A DNA stretch of 64,000 nt from Winogradskyella haliclonae (GTDB taxonomy: Bacteria > Bacteroidota > Bacteroidia > Flavobacteriales > Flavobacteriaceae): contig NZ_BMDQ01000001.1 in assembly GCF_014635865.1 (NCBI RefSeq), positions 372,001-436,000 on the forward strand, in the 5' to 3' direction. This document shows, piece after piece, positions 45,763 through 54,193 of this stretch. The notes below the pieces were generated by a model. That model did no database searches. It saw only the letters and a list, made by a program, of their open reading frames with translations, and was not told where the DNA came from. Positions within the stretch are counted from its first letter, which is position 1; each line of letters opens with the position of its first letter. Both the position numbers and the translations under genes were made by a program.

Positions 45763-46593
45763 CTACCAGTCTTTTTCTGTTTTTACTCTAGCGCCTTTTT
45801 GCTTTCTCGCATTTATTTTCTCTTGAACTTTCTGTTCTTGATTATTCATGGCTTCTAGAATGTTTTTTATCTGCTGAGGAGACATTTTTCCTGGTTGAGG
45901 TTTTGGTTTGTTTTGTTTGTTTTTTTCCTTATCTCCTTTTCCTTCATCTTTTTTATCTTCTTTGGGCTTTCCGTCTTCATCTTTTTCATCATCACCTTTC
46001 TTTTTGTCTTTATCGCCTTCCTCTTCTTTCTTATCTTTTTCTTTTTGTTCGTCGTCTTTCTTTTTCTCTTTGTCCTTTTCTTTGTCTTCTTTCTTATCCT
46101 TTTTTTCATCATCGCCGCCACCATCTTGATCTTGCTGCTGTTTTGCGCAATCTTGTGCTAGGGCAAAATTATAGCGGGTTTCTTCGTCAGTAGGATTATT
46201 TCTAAGTGCATTTTTAAAAGCTTCAACAGCTTCTTTACATTTTTTGTTTTGCATTAAAATATTACCAATATTATGGTAAGCTCTATGCTTTTCTTCTTTG
46301 GTAGTTGCGTTATTAGCTGCTTCTTGATTTCTATATAAAGCTTCTCCAAAATTTCCTTTTTTGTAATACGAATGCGCTAAATTATAAGCGCCGGCAACAT
46401 TCTTTTCTTGCTCAGAAATAGCCTTACGATACTCCATTTCCGCAGCAATAAAATCATCTTTTTCTATTAAAGAATTAGCCTCGTAAACCAAATCTTTTGC
46501 TTTACGCTCTGCCTTTTGTCTTTGCTTTTCGAAATCCTGTGAGAATCCAAAAAACGAAACTAACATCGCAAAAATTAGACTGTATGTTTTCAT
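45763..46593 (-). CDS. batC: BatC: TPR protein with charged low-complexity region
   Basis: 276 residues from ATG 46593 (MKTYSLIFAMLVSFFGFSQ, signal peptide); an ATG at 46665 would overlap batB by 14 bases and add 24 residues before the signal. Two or three TPRs (about 40-130: EYRKAISEQEKNVAGAYNLA, KEAVEAFKNALRNNPTDEET) are followed by a Lys/Asp/Glu-rich stretch (about 140-225) and a Pro/Gln end. Binds other Bat proteins through the TPRs in the family. The low-complexity part generates long spurious open frames on the other strand. Confidence 0.9.
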   Translation of the reverse strand: MKTYSLIFAMLVSFFGFSQDFEKQRQKAERKAKDLVYEANSLIEKDDFIAAEMEYRKAISEQEKNVAGAYNLAHSYYKKGNFGEALYRNQEAANNATTKEEKHRAYHNIGNILMQNKKCKEAVEAFKNALRNNPTDEETRYNFALAQDCAKQQQDQDGGGDDEKKDKKEDKEKDKEKKKDDEQKEKDKKEEEGDKDKKKGDDEKDEDGKPKEDKKDEGKGDKEKNKQNKPKPQPGKMSPQQIKNILEAMNNQEQKVQEKINARKQKGARVKTEKDW

Positions 46594-46651
46594 TTTATCA
46601 TTCATTAATCCTAAATTACTAAAGCTCTTTTTTGATTGCGTTAAAATAGTA

Positions 46652-47689
46652 CTAAAACTGCTCATTAAATAAATTGAGCTTTTTTAGCCATTCTGTTTTT
46701 CGTTCTAATAAAAATATGTCTACAAATAAAAAGAAAAAACCGAATCCTAAAAACCATTGAAACTGATCCTTAAAATCAGCAATCTGTTTAGATTCAAATT
46801 CTTTTTTATCCATTTTATCAAGCAAATCTTTAATAGTATCTACTACTTTTTCGGTATTAGATCCGTTAATATAAACACCATTTGCTTCGTTCGCAATATC
46901 TTTTAGAGTCTCTTCATTAAGCTTAGTAATAACGGTTTCTCCGTTTTTATCTTTCTTATAATTTAGTACTATACCATTTCTCTTAATTGGTATTGGTCCG
47001 CCTTTTTCATTGCCAACTCCTATAGTTAAAATACGAATGCCTTGCTCGTTGGCTTCTTCGGCAATATCAGCTGCATCACCTTCATGGTCTTCGCCATCTG
47101 AAATGATTACCAAAACACGATTAGTCTGTTCTTCATCATCGTAATACGTTTTCGCAAGTTCAATGGCTTCTCTTATGGCAGTTCCTTGAGAAGTCATCAT
47201 GTCTGTATTCATGTTTTGCAAAAACATCTTTGAAGCTGCATAATCTGTTGTTATTGGCAACTGCGGAAATGCTTTACCTGCATAAGCAATTATACCAACA
47301 CGATCACTACCTAAACTATTAATAATCTGTGTTACCAATTGCTTAGATTTTTCTATACGGTTTGGTGCAATATCCTCGGCTAACATACTTTTAGAAACAT
47401 CAACTGCAAACACAATATCGACGCCTTGACTACGAACAGTTTCCATTTTAGTCCCGATTTTCGGATTCACTAATGCTAATGAGAGACAAGCAAAAGCTGT
47501 ACAAAGTATAACTAGTTTTAAAACACTTTTAAATAAAGACTGGTTAGGACTTAAGCGCTTCAATAATTTAGACTCGGCAAACTTACGTTGTGCTGATTTT
47601 TTCCATAATTGTACGCCTATAAATAATAGTACAAGTACTGGTATTATCAGCAAAGTCCAAAACCATATTTTCTCATCTAATCTAAACAA
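46652..47689 (-). CDS. batB: BatB: membrane von Willebrand A protein
   Basis: 345 residues: two N-terminal helices (about 12-28, 55-75), a VWA domain with MIDAS DVSKSMLAEDIAPNRIEKSK (about 95-115) and ISDGEDHEG, and a C-terminal helix (WFLGFGFFFLFVDIFLL). It overlaps batA by 8 bases. With BatA it forms the core pair of VWA proteins of the Bat complex, which works with MoxR. Confidence 0.95.
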   Translation of the reverse strand: MFRLDEKIWFWTLLIIPVLVLLFIGVQLWKKSAQRKFAESKLLKRLSPNQSLFKSVLKLVILCTAFACLSLALVNPKIGTKMETVRSQGVDIVFAVDVSKSMLAEDIAPNRIEKSKQLVTQIINSLGSDRVGIIAYAGKAFPQLPITTDYAASKMFLQNMNTDMMTSQGTAIREAIELAKTYYDDEEQTNRVLVIISDGEDHEGDAADIAEEANEQGIRILTIGVGNEKGGPIPIKRNGIVLNYKKDKNGETVITKLNEETLKDIANEANGVYINGSNTEKVVDTIKDLLDKMDKKEFESKQIADFKDQFQWFLGFGFFFLFVDIFLLERKTEWLKKLNLFNEQF

Positions 47690-48686
47690 AGCTTCTAAAA
47701 ATTGTGTGTTTTAAAATCAATTCTAACAGCAATAAAAATGCTGCTAATAATACAATTGGTCTATATTTTTCTTCGTAATTATAATACTTTCGTTCTTCTA
47801 CTTCGGTAGTTTCTAGTTTGTTAATTTCTGAATAAATTTCAGCTAATTTTTTATTATTAGTCGCCCTAAAATATTTTCCGCCTGTTGCATCAGCAATTTC
47901 TTTGAGTAATTTTTCATCTATCTCCACAGGAGCTCTACCATATCTAAATGATCTGTCTGGATTAATACTTATTGGAGATAATGCCATGCCATTTGTACCT
48001 AAACCAATAGTATATGTTTTAATTCCATATTCTACAGCTAACTCGCTTGCAGTTTTAGGGTCTATAAATCCGCCGTTATTTACACCATCCGTCAACAAAA
48101 TAATAACTTTACTCTTAGCCTTACTATCTTTTAATCGATTTACAGAGGTTGCTAAACCCATACCAATAGCTGTCCCTTGCTGTATAATAGTATTGTATTT
48201 TATATCTCTTAAAGATCGTAACACAATATTTTTATCGCTTGTAATTGGTGTTTTGGTAAATGCTTCGCCAGCATATTCTACTAAACCGATGCGATCATTA
48301 GGTCTCCCGTTTATAAAATCAGCAGCTACTTTTTTAAGTGCCTCTAAACGATCTGGGATTAAATCTTTTGCTAACATACTTGCCGAAACATCAATAGCCA
48401 TAACAATATCTATACCTCGTGTAGTTTTTGTTTTAGTTGATACATCAACAGTTCTTGGTCTAGCTAAAGCTGAGATTAATAGTCCTAATACTATTAGACG
48501 TAATGCAAATAATACATGCTTAAATTTTGTCCAAAACGAACCTGGTGTTTTAAAGCCTTGTACTGAAGATATTTTTAATTCGGCTGTTTGTCTTTTAGAT
48601 TTTAAAATGTACCAAACTGATGCTAATGGCAAAAGTAGTAGCAACCAAAAAAACTCTTTATTTAAAAATTCTATATTCTCTAACAT
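47682..48686 (-). CDS. batA: BatA: membrane von Willebrand A protein
   Basis: 334 residues with N-terminal helices (about 10-27, 58-75), VWA domain with MIDAS DVSASMLAKDLIPDRLEALK (about 95-115) and LTDGVNNGG, and a C-terminal helix. The start overlaps the stop of the previous gene by one base and its end overlaps batB, so the set is translationally coupled. Confidence 0.95.
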   Translation of the reverse strand: MLENIEFLNKEFFWLLLLLPLASVWYILKSKRQTAELKISSVQGFKTPGSFWTKFKHVLFALRLIVLGLLISALARPRTVDVSTKTKTTRGIDIVMAIDVSASMLAKDLIPDRLEALKKVAADFINGRPNDRIGLVEYAGEAFTKTPITSDKNIVLRSLRDIKYNTIIQQGTAIGMGLATSVNRLKDSKAKSKVIILLTDGVNNGGFIDPKTASELAVEYGIKTYTIGLGTNGMALSPISINPDRSFRYGRAPVEIDEKLLKEIADATGGKYFRATNNKKLAEIYSEINKLETTEVEERKYYNYEEKYRPIVLLAAFLLLLELILKHTIFRSFV

Positions 48687-50392
48687 TACTTGGTTTCTTC
48701 TTCGCGGTTAACATTTGGGTTTAATTCTATAGAATCAACCACTCTTTTCACTATATCATCTGCATAACTATCATTAACTCTCCAAACAATTGTAATTTGT
48801 TGCACAACTTGTTCTGTTGTAAAACTCAAAAGCATATACTCCGCTTCGTAGAACTCATCCTCTTCGCTTGTTGGGAATTCAGCAGTACCAAATGTCTTTA
48901 TCCCTTGTGCTTCATTAGGTGTTAAAAACTCTTCGTTTTTTGTAATGATATTACGTACACCGCTATCTTCCCATTTTTTGAGATTTTGCTCAATGATATT
49001 ATTTAAATTAATCGCTTTCTGTACATCTGCATCTTCTTCCTTTTGCTTGCCAATTATTGTTGTTTGCGTTGCAATATTAAATTCATCATTTTCACCTGTG
49101 TAATTAAAAATTAAGGTTTTTACTTTACCTTCAGCTTCTTCTGGTAATTCAACCTCAACACGCTTTAAAACTTTAGGTGTTTCGATATAAATTGGCGGGA
49201 AACCATAAGCACTTTTCACCCAATTACCTTCTAATAATTCTATACTATTATGGCCAAGTATCTTATCTTTTACGTATCCAAAACCATAGGTTGTACCAAA
49301 GCCTACAAAAGTTGCAATAAGAATAAATAATGAGATTGCAGTAGTTAACAAAATCTTCTTACGCTTCTCCTTTCGTTCTTGAGCTTCTTTGTATTGCAGG
49401 TTTAGTAATTTTTCTTCTTCGCTTGGTTCAGGAAGTATTGCTTTTACAGCATCTAACTCATTACTTATTGTTTGCTTATCCAATTCTGCTAATGCAATGT
49501 CTGGTTGAGATTTTGCAAACTTTACTAAATCAGCACGTTTAAAAATGGTGTCGATATTAGAAATGGTATCCTTTTGAAAGTTAAATTGATTACCATCTTT
49601 TAAAAGCTGAAGGCGTTCTATTAACTGATCTGTTGTACTTTCCAAAGAACGATCATAGACTTTTTCGTCTAGAAATTTTCTGATGATAAACGTTAATTCT
49701 GAATAAAAGCCTTTTAGATCAGAACGTTCTAAATAGTTCTGATTTTCTAATTTTGATATTGCCAATTTGGCACGATCATATGGTGGCAACAATGCAATTT
49801 CTTCTTCCTCAGTTAATGGCTTTTTTCGCCATATAAACCAATACAAAAGAAATCCTATTAAAGCGATTGCTGCTAGTACAATAAGCAAATACAACCACCA
49901 TTTGCTTGCACTTTTATCTACTTCTATAATAGGTTTTATATCGTAGAGTCCTTGCTTTGTGGTATCAATCTCTATAGTATTAACATCTACTTTAAGTGAA
50001 TCTGTAAAAAATGGTGTATCACCTACAATAATTTTTTGCCTTGGAATATAATATGAGCCAGAATCAAATTGAGTGAGTTTATACTCGCGAAGTAATTGAA
50101 ATTTCGAAGCTTTTTTAGTCGTATCAATTTTTAATGCCTCCACAACTTCTAGAGGCATAAACGTTTGACCTTCCGGAAAAACAACCAATTTAGTTGAGTC
50201 TGTTTCGACTTTTATTTTATATGAAATTTGTTCCCCAATTCTGATATTCGTAGTATCAACCTCGGTCGTAACTTGAGAAAAAGAAAAGAAAGAATATAAA
50301 AGGAAGGCTATAGATAATAGCTTTGGCTTAGCACTTACTAATGCGCCAAACCATAGACTTTTAACTTTACATTTTATACGTTTAACTTTCAT
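48686..50392 (-). CDS. BatD-like membrane protein between DUF58 and BatA
   Basis: 568 residues. Signal anchor (about 25-40), beta-rich periplasmic N-domain with TEVDTTNIRIGEQISYKIKV resembling the Ig-like BatD repeat, a transmembrane helix (about 168-190: WWLYLLIVLAAIALIGFLLY), a cytoplasmic helical domain (to about 335), a second transmembrane helix (about 345-365) and a C-terminal extracytoplasmic domain. It has no counterpart in the minimal Bat set and is probably an additional Bat component. It is one base from batA and four from DUF58. Confidence 0.85.
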   Translation of the reverse strand: MKVKRIKCKVKSLWFGALVSAKPKLLSIAFLLYSFFSFSQVTTEVDTTNIRIGEQISYKIKVETDSTKLVVFPEGQTFMPLEVVEALKIDTTKKASKFQLLREYKLTQFDSGSYYIPRQKIIVGDTPFFTDSLKVDVNTIEIDTTKQGLYDIKPIIEVDKSASKWWLYLLIVLAAIALIGFLLYWFIWRKKPLTEEEEIALLPPYDRAKLAISKLENQNYLERSDLKGFYSELTFIIRKFLDEKVYDRSLESTTDQLIERLQLLKDGNQFNFQKDTISNIDTIFKRADLVKFAKSQPDIALAELDKQTISNELDAVKAILPEPSEEEKLLNLQYKEAQERKEKRKKILLTTAISLFILIATFVGFGTTYGFGYVKDKILGHNSIELLEGNWVKSAYGFPPIYIETPKVLKRVEVELPEEAEGKVKTLIFNYTGENDEFNIATQTTIIGKQKEEDADVQKAINLNNIIEQNLKKWEDSGVRNIITKNEEFLTPNEAQGIKTFGTAEFPTSEEDEFYEAEYMLLSFTTEQVVQQITIVWRVNDSYADDIVKRVVDSIELNPNVNREEETK

Positions 50393-50395
50393 TGT

Positions 50396-51262
50396 TTATC
50401 CTCTTCGTTTAAAGTAACCTAACAGCTTTTTTACATAGCTTTCATCCACACGACAATCTATGGTTCCTGCACCAGACTTGGTAAAAGCGTCTTTGTAATA
50501 TTCTACTTTATCGTTATAAAATTTACCATAATCCGTTCTCACTTTTTTAGATGCCGTATTGACAAGTAGCAATTCGCCAGTTTCTTCGTCTTGCATTTGC
50601 ACCATTCCAATATTAGGGATTTCAGCTTCATGTTTATCAAAAATCCTGATACCCGTAATATCATGTTTCCCAGCAGAAATCTTAAGCGTTTGCTTATAAT
50701 CGTCTGCCACAAAATCTGAAAGCATAAAAACAATGGCTTTTTTCTTCATCACATTAGACAAAAACTTTAGAGCTTCAGAAATGTTTGTTTTTTTACTTTT
50801 TGGTTGAAATTCTAATAGCTCACGAATGATCCTTAATACGTGAGAACGTCCCTTTTTAGGCGGAATAAATAATTCTATTTCATCTGAAAATAGAATTAAG
50901 CCTATTTTATCATTGTTCTGAGTGGCAGAAAAGGCTAAGGTTGCAGCAATCTCTGTTACAATTTCATCTTTAAATTGATTTTGCGTCCCAAATAACTTAC
51001 TCCCTGAAACATCCGCCATAAGCATCATAGTAAGCTCGCGTTCTTCTTCAAAAACCTTCACATGTGGCTCATTTGTTCTGGCAGTAACATTCCAATCTAT
51101 ATTACGAACATCATCTCCAAATTGATATTGGCGTACTTCTGAAAACGTCATACCGCGACCTTTGAAAGTCGAGTGGTATTCGCCTCCAAAAATATGATCA
51201 GACAGTCGGCGTGTCTTAATCTCTATTTTTCGTACTTTTTTAAGAAGTTCTTTGGTATCCAT
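50396..51262 (-). CDS. DUF58 domain protein (MoxR-associated)
   Basis: 288 residues: the DUF58 signature GRGMTFSEVRQYQFGDDVRN, then IDWNVTARTNEPHVKVFEEE, followed by a degenerate VWA fold with MLMADVSGSKLFG. These cytoplasmic proteins are partners of MoxR AAA+ ATPases and may be an adaptor to the BatA/B VWA proteins. It is four bases upstream of the BatD-like gene. Confidence 0.95.
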   Translation of the reverse strand: MDTKELLKKVRKIEIKTRRLSDHIFGGEYHSTFKGRGMTFSEVRQYQFGDDVRNIDWNVTARTNEPHVKVFEEERELTMMLMADVSGSKLFGTQNQFKDEIVTEIAATLAFSATQNNDKIGLILFSDEIELFIPPKKGRSHVLRIIRELLEFQPKSKKTNISEALKFLSNVMKKKAIVFMLSDFVADDYKQTLKISAGKHDITGIRIFDKHEAEIPNIGMVQMQDEETGELLLVNTASKKVRTDYGKFYNDKVEYYKDAFTKSGAGTIDCRVDESYVKKLLGYFKRRG

Positions 51263-51336
51263 TTTTCAATTTACGATTGAAGATTGTTGATTTACGATTT
51301 CTAAAATCGCTATTCGTAATTCTAAAATCTAAAATT

Positions 51337-52338
51337 CTATGGTACTTCGATTTGATTTACAATCTTATTGATAATATCTTCTGACGTTACATTTTCTGCC
51401 TCAGCTTCGTATGTGATACCAATTCTGTGACGTAACACATCATGGACTACAGCTCTAACATCTTCTGGGATGACATAACCGCGACGCTTAATAAAAGCAT
51501 AACATTTTGCCGCAACGGCAAGATTAATACTTCCACGAGGCGAAGCTCCAAAAGAAATCAATGCTTTTAAGTCAGAAAGATTATAATTTTCTGGATAACG
51601 TGTCGCAAAAATGATATCCAGAATATATTTTTCAATTTTCTCATCCATATACACCTCGCGAACAGCTTCCTGAGCTTTTAAAATTTGCGCAACAGAAACC
51701 ACAGGGTTTACTTTATCCCATGTTCCTTTTAAATTGGCACGCATGATTAATTGTTCTTCTGCTTGCTTTGGATAATCAATCACCGTTTTTAACATGAAAC
51801 GGTCAACTTGTGCTTCTGGTAGAGGGTACGTTCCTTCTTGTTCTACTGGATTTTGCGTTGCCATTACTAAAAATGGTTTATCTAAAACAAATGTTTCATC
51901 ACCAATGGTCACTTGCTTTTCTTGCATGGCTTCTAACAAAGCCGATTGCACTTTTGCTGGTGCTCTATTGATTTCATCTGCTAATACAAAATTGGCAAAT
52001 ATTGGCCCTTTTTTAATGGAGAAATCATTCTCTTTGATATTGTAAATTAAGGTTCCAACCACATCTGCTGGCAATAAATCTGGCGTAAACTGAATACGAC
52101 TAAAACTCCCAGAAACCGCTCTAGACAGTGTGTTAATAGCTAAAGTTTTTGCCAATCCAGGAACACCTTCTAACAAAATGTGCCCTTGACCTAAAAGACC
52201 AATCAGCAATCGTTCTACCATGTGTTTTTGCCCGACAATAACCTTGTTCATTTCTAAAGTTAGTAAGTCTACAAATGCACTTTCTTTTTCTATCTTTTCG
52301 TTAATTGATTTTATATCAATTGTATTGGTTTCTTCCAT
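51337..52338 (-). CDS. MoxR family AAA+ ATPase
   Basis: 333 residues. Walker A GVPGLAKT (about 58-65), Walker B LADEINRAPAKVQSALLEAM (about 119-138), sensor ATQNPVEQEGTYPLPEAQ and the C-terminal lid helices. MoxR ATPases act as chaperones for VWA-protein complexes; the downstream DUF58, BatA and BatB genes fit this. It is the first gene of the minus-strand Bat operon (52338 to about 42883). Confidence 0.96.
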   Translation of the reverse strand: MEETNTIDIKSINEKIEKESAFVDLLTLEMNKVIVGQKHMVERLLIGLLGQGHILLEGVPGLAKTLAINTLSRAVSGSFSRIQFTPDLLPADVVGTLIYNIKENDFSIKKGPIFANFVLADEINRAPAKVQSALLEAMQEKQVTIGDETFVLDKPFLVMATQNPVEQEGTYPLPEAQVDRFMLKTVIDYPKQAEEQLIMRANLKGTWDKVNPVVSVAQILKAQEAVREVYMDEKIEKYILDIIFATRYPENYNLSDLKALISFGASPRGSINLAVAAKCYAFIKRRGYVIPEDVRAVVHDVLRHRIGITYEAEAENVTSEDIINKIVNQIEVP

Positions 52339-52534
52339 GTTTTATAAGTTTTTCAACCGTTTAATCCGTCTTGTAATATCAGTTTCGCAAATTGTTAAAA
52401 TTATTCTACCTATGCTGTTAACGATTGGTTAAAAATACTACGCTTTTTTATAATTAGTGTTAAGCTGATTCAGAAGGTTATTTTTACATATAAATTAGAT
52501 ATTTTTACTGTAACTAAAAACTAACTTTATTAGA

Positions 52535-53401
52535 GTGTCAAACTATTCTAAAATAATTAGCGGAACCATGACTTGGGGCGCTTGGGGAAAACAATTCTCA
52601 ACTGCTGAAATGGAGGCTATGATACAACATTGTCTTTCTATTGGGATAACCACCTTTGATCATGCCGATATTTATGGCGGCTATACCACCGAAGCCGATT
52701 TTGGAAAAGCATTTACTGCTTCTGGAGTGAAACGAGAAGCTATTCAGCTGATTTCGAAATGTGGTATTAAGTACATAAGTGATAATCGAAATTATAAAGT
52801 AAAACACTACGATTACAGTAAAGACTACATCATATGGTCTGTTGAAGAGTCTCTGAAACATCTACAAACAGACTATGTCGACTTACTTTTATTACATCGC
52901 CCTAGCCCTTTAATGCATCCTAACGAAATTGCTGAAGCTATTACAATTTTAAAAAAGCAAGGAAAAATTAGAGACTTTGGTGTTTCAAATTTTACAACAT
53001 CACAAATGGATATGGTTGGTTTACGAATGGATATCGATGTGAACCAGATAGAATTTTCATTAACTGCGCACCAAGCGATGCATGATGGTACTTTAGATTA
53101 TATGTTTACTAATGGCATACGACCTATGGCATGGTCTCCTTTGGGTTCTGTTTTTAGAGAAGATACTGAGCAAACTAGACGCATTCACAAACAGCTGGGT
53201 GTTTTAATGGATAAATATAATGCAACTGAAGATCAGCTTTTACTGGCATGGTTACTAAAGCATCCTTCTAGCATTACACCAGTTGTTGGCACGACAAACA
53301 AAATAAGATTACAACAAGCTATGGAAGCGACTAAAATAAATTTAGAACTAGAAGATTGGTTCTTGATTTTAGTTGCAGCTCAAGGGCATAAAGTGCCATG
53401 A
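52535..53401 (+). CDS. Aldo/keto reductase
   Basis: 288 residues from GTG 52535 (MSNYSKIISGTMTWGAWGKQ), the family's usual N-terminus; no nearby ATG fits. The AKR pattern is complete: FDHADIYGGYTTE with the catalytic Asp-Tyr, LISKCGI (Lys), and LLLHRPSPLMHP with His in the D-L-L-L-L-H-R-P block. It belongs to the YdhF-like group. The substrate (aldehyde or ketone) is not predictable. It forms a unit with the SDR gene behind it. Confidence 0.93.
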   Translation: MSNYSKIISGTMTWGAWGKQFSTAEMEAMIQHCLSIGITTFDHADIYGGYTTEADFGKAFTASGVKREAIQLISKCGIKYISDNRNYKVKHYDYSKDYIIWSVEESLKHLQTDYVDLLLLHRPSPLMHPNEIAEAITILKKQGKIRDFGVSNFTTSQMDMVGLRMDIDVNQIEFSLTAHQAMHDGTLDYMFTNGIRPMAWSPLGSVFREDTEQTRRIHKQLGVLMDKYNATEDQLLLAWLLKHPSSITPVVGTTNKIRLQQAMEATKINLELEDWFLILVAAQGHKVP

Positions 53402-53432
53402 TAAGTGATAAGTGATAAGTGATAAGTGATAG
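53400..53432 (+). repeat. Tandem heptamer repeat between the aldo/keto reductase and SDR genes
   Basis: The unit GATAAGT/ATAAGTG is repeated four times without a gap between the TGA stop of the reductase and the ATG (53436) of the SDR gene. A 7-base unit shifts the frame by one base per copy. It carries several stop codons in each frame. Confidence 0.8.
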
Positions 53433-53435
53433 AAT

Positions 53436-54188
53436 ATGAAAAAAACAGCATTAATTACAGGTGCTACTAGCGGTATAGGTAGAGCAACTGCTCATGAATT
53501 TGCCAAACATGGTATTGATTTAATATTATGTGGAAGGCGTCAAGAACGTTTAGATATTGTACAAAAAGCTTTATCTCGAGAAACTGATGTGCATACTTTA
53601 AATTTTGATGTCCGTGATAAAGACAACACTTTTGAAGCCATAAACTCACTACCTGATAAGTTTAAAAACATTGATATTTTAATCAACAACGCAGGTAATG
53701 CTCATGGCCTTGACCCAATAGAAACTGGAAGTACTGACGATTGGGATGCTATGATGGACATTAATGTCAAAGGGCTACTTTATGTAAGCAAGGCCATTAT
53801 TCCTGGAATGACAGAACGAAAGTCTGGACATATCATTAACATTGGCTCTTCAGCTGGGAAAGAAGTCTACCCAAAAGGCAATGTCTATTGTGCAAGTAAG
53901 CATGCTGTTTTAGCCATTACCGAAGGCATGCGCATAGACCTTAATCCTTATGGCATAAAAGTAAGTGCCGTTAATCCTGGCTTAGTAGAAACTGAATTTT
54001 CTCAAGTGCGTTTTAAAGGTGGGCAACAAGCCGATAATGTTTACAAAGGTTACAAAGCATTACAACCAGAAGATGTTGCAGAGGTTATCCATTTTGCAAT
54101 TAGCAGACCATCTCATGTTAATCTTGCTGATATTTTAATGTTTTGTACTGCGCAAGCGAGTTCTACTATTGTGAAAAAAGAAATCTAA
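53436..54188 (+). CDS. SDR family NAD(P)-dependent oxidoreductase
   Basis: 250 residues, classical SDR: NADP-binding TGATSGIGRATA (about 7-18), NNAGNAHG, catalytic Ser in NIGSSAG and YCASKHA (YxxxK). The pattern is that of YdfG/serine 3-dehydrogenase-type enzymes that oxidise 3-hydroxy acids or reduce malonic semialdehyde. It may be coupled to the aldo/keto reductase upstream; it ends 5 bases before the TTG start of the AlbA_2 gene. Confidence 0.93.
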   Translation: MKKTALITGATSGIGRATAHEFAKHGIDLILCGRRQERLDIVQKALSRETDVHTLNFDVRDKDNTFEAINSLPDKFKNIDILINNAGNAHGLDPIETGSTDDWDAMMDINVKGLLYVSKAIIPGMTERKSGHIINIGSSAGKEVYPKGNVYCASKHAVLAITEGMRIDLNPYGIKVSAVNPGLVETEFSQVRFKGGQQADNVYKGYKALQPEDVAEVIHFAISRPSHVNLADILMFCTAQASSTIVKKEI

Positions 54189-54193
54189 ATAAC

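Noticed and set aside
45867-46193. Several open frames on both strands opposite and within batC, up to 96 residues.
   Set aside because: They are products of the Lys/Glu/Asp-rich low-complexity part of batC: translations are monotonous Phe/Ser/Leu or Lys/Arg runs without any domain.
51263-51336. Gap between DUF58 and moxR with repeated TTTACGATT/TAAAATC words.
   Set aside because: Only imperfect low-complexity repeats of a kind frequent in flavobacterial intergenic DNA; no defined hairpin or promoter.
53400-53432. Heptamer repeats as a CRISPR or integron-like array.
   Set aside because: Units are directly adjacent without spacers and too short; no Cas or integrase gene is nearby.
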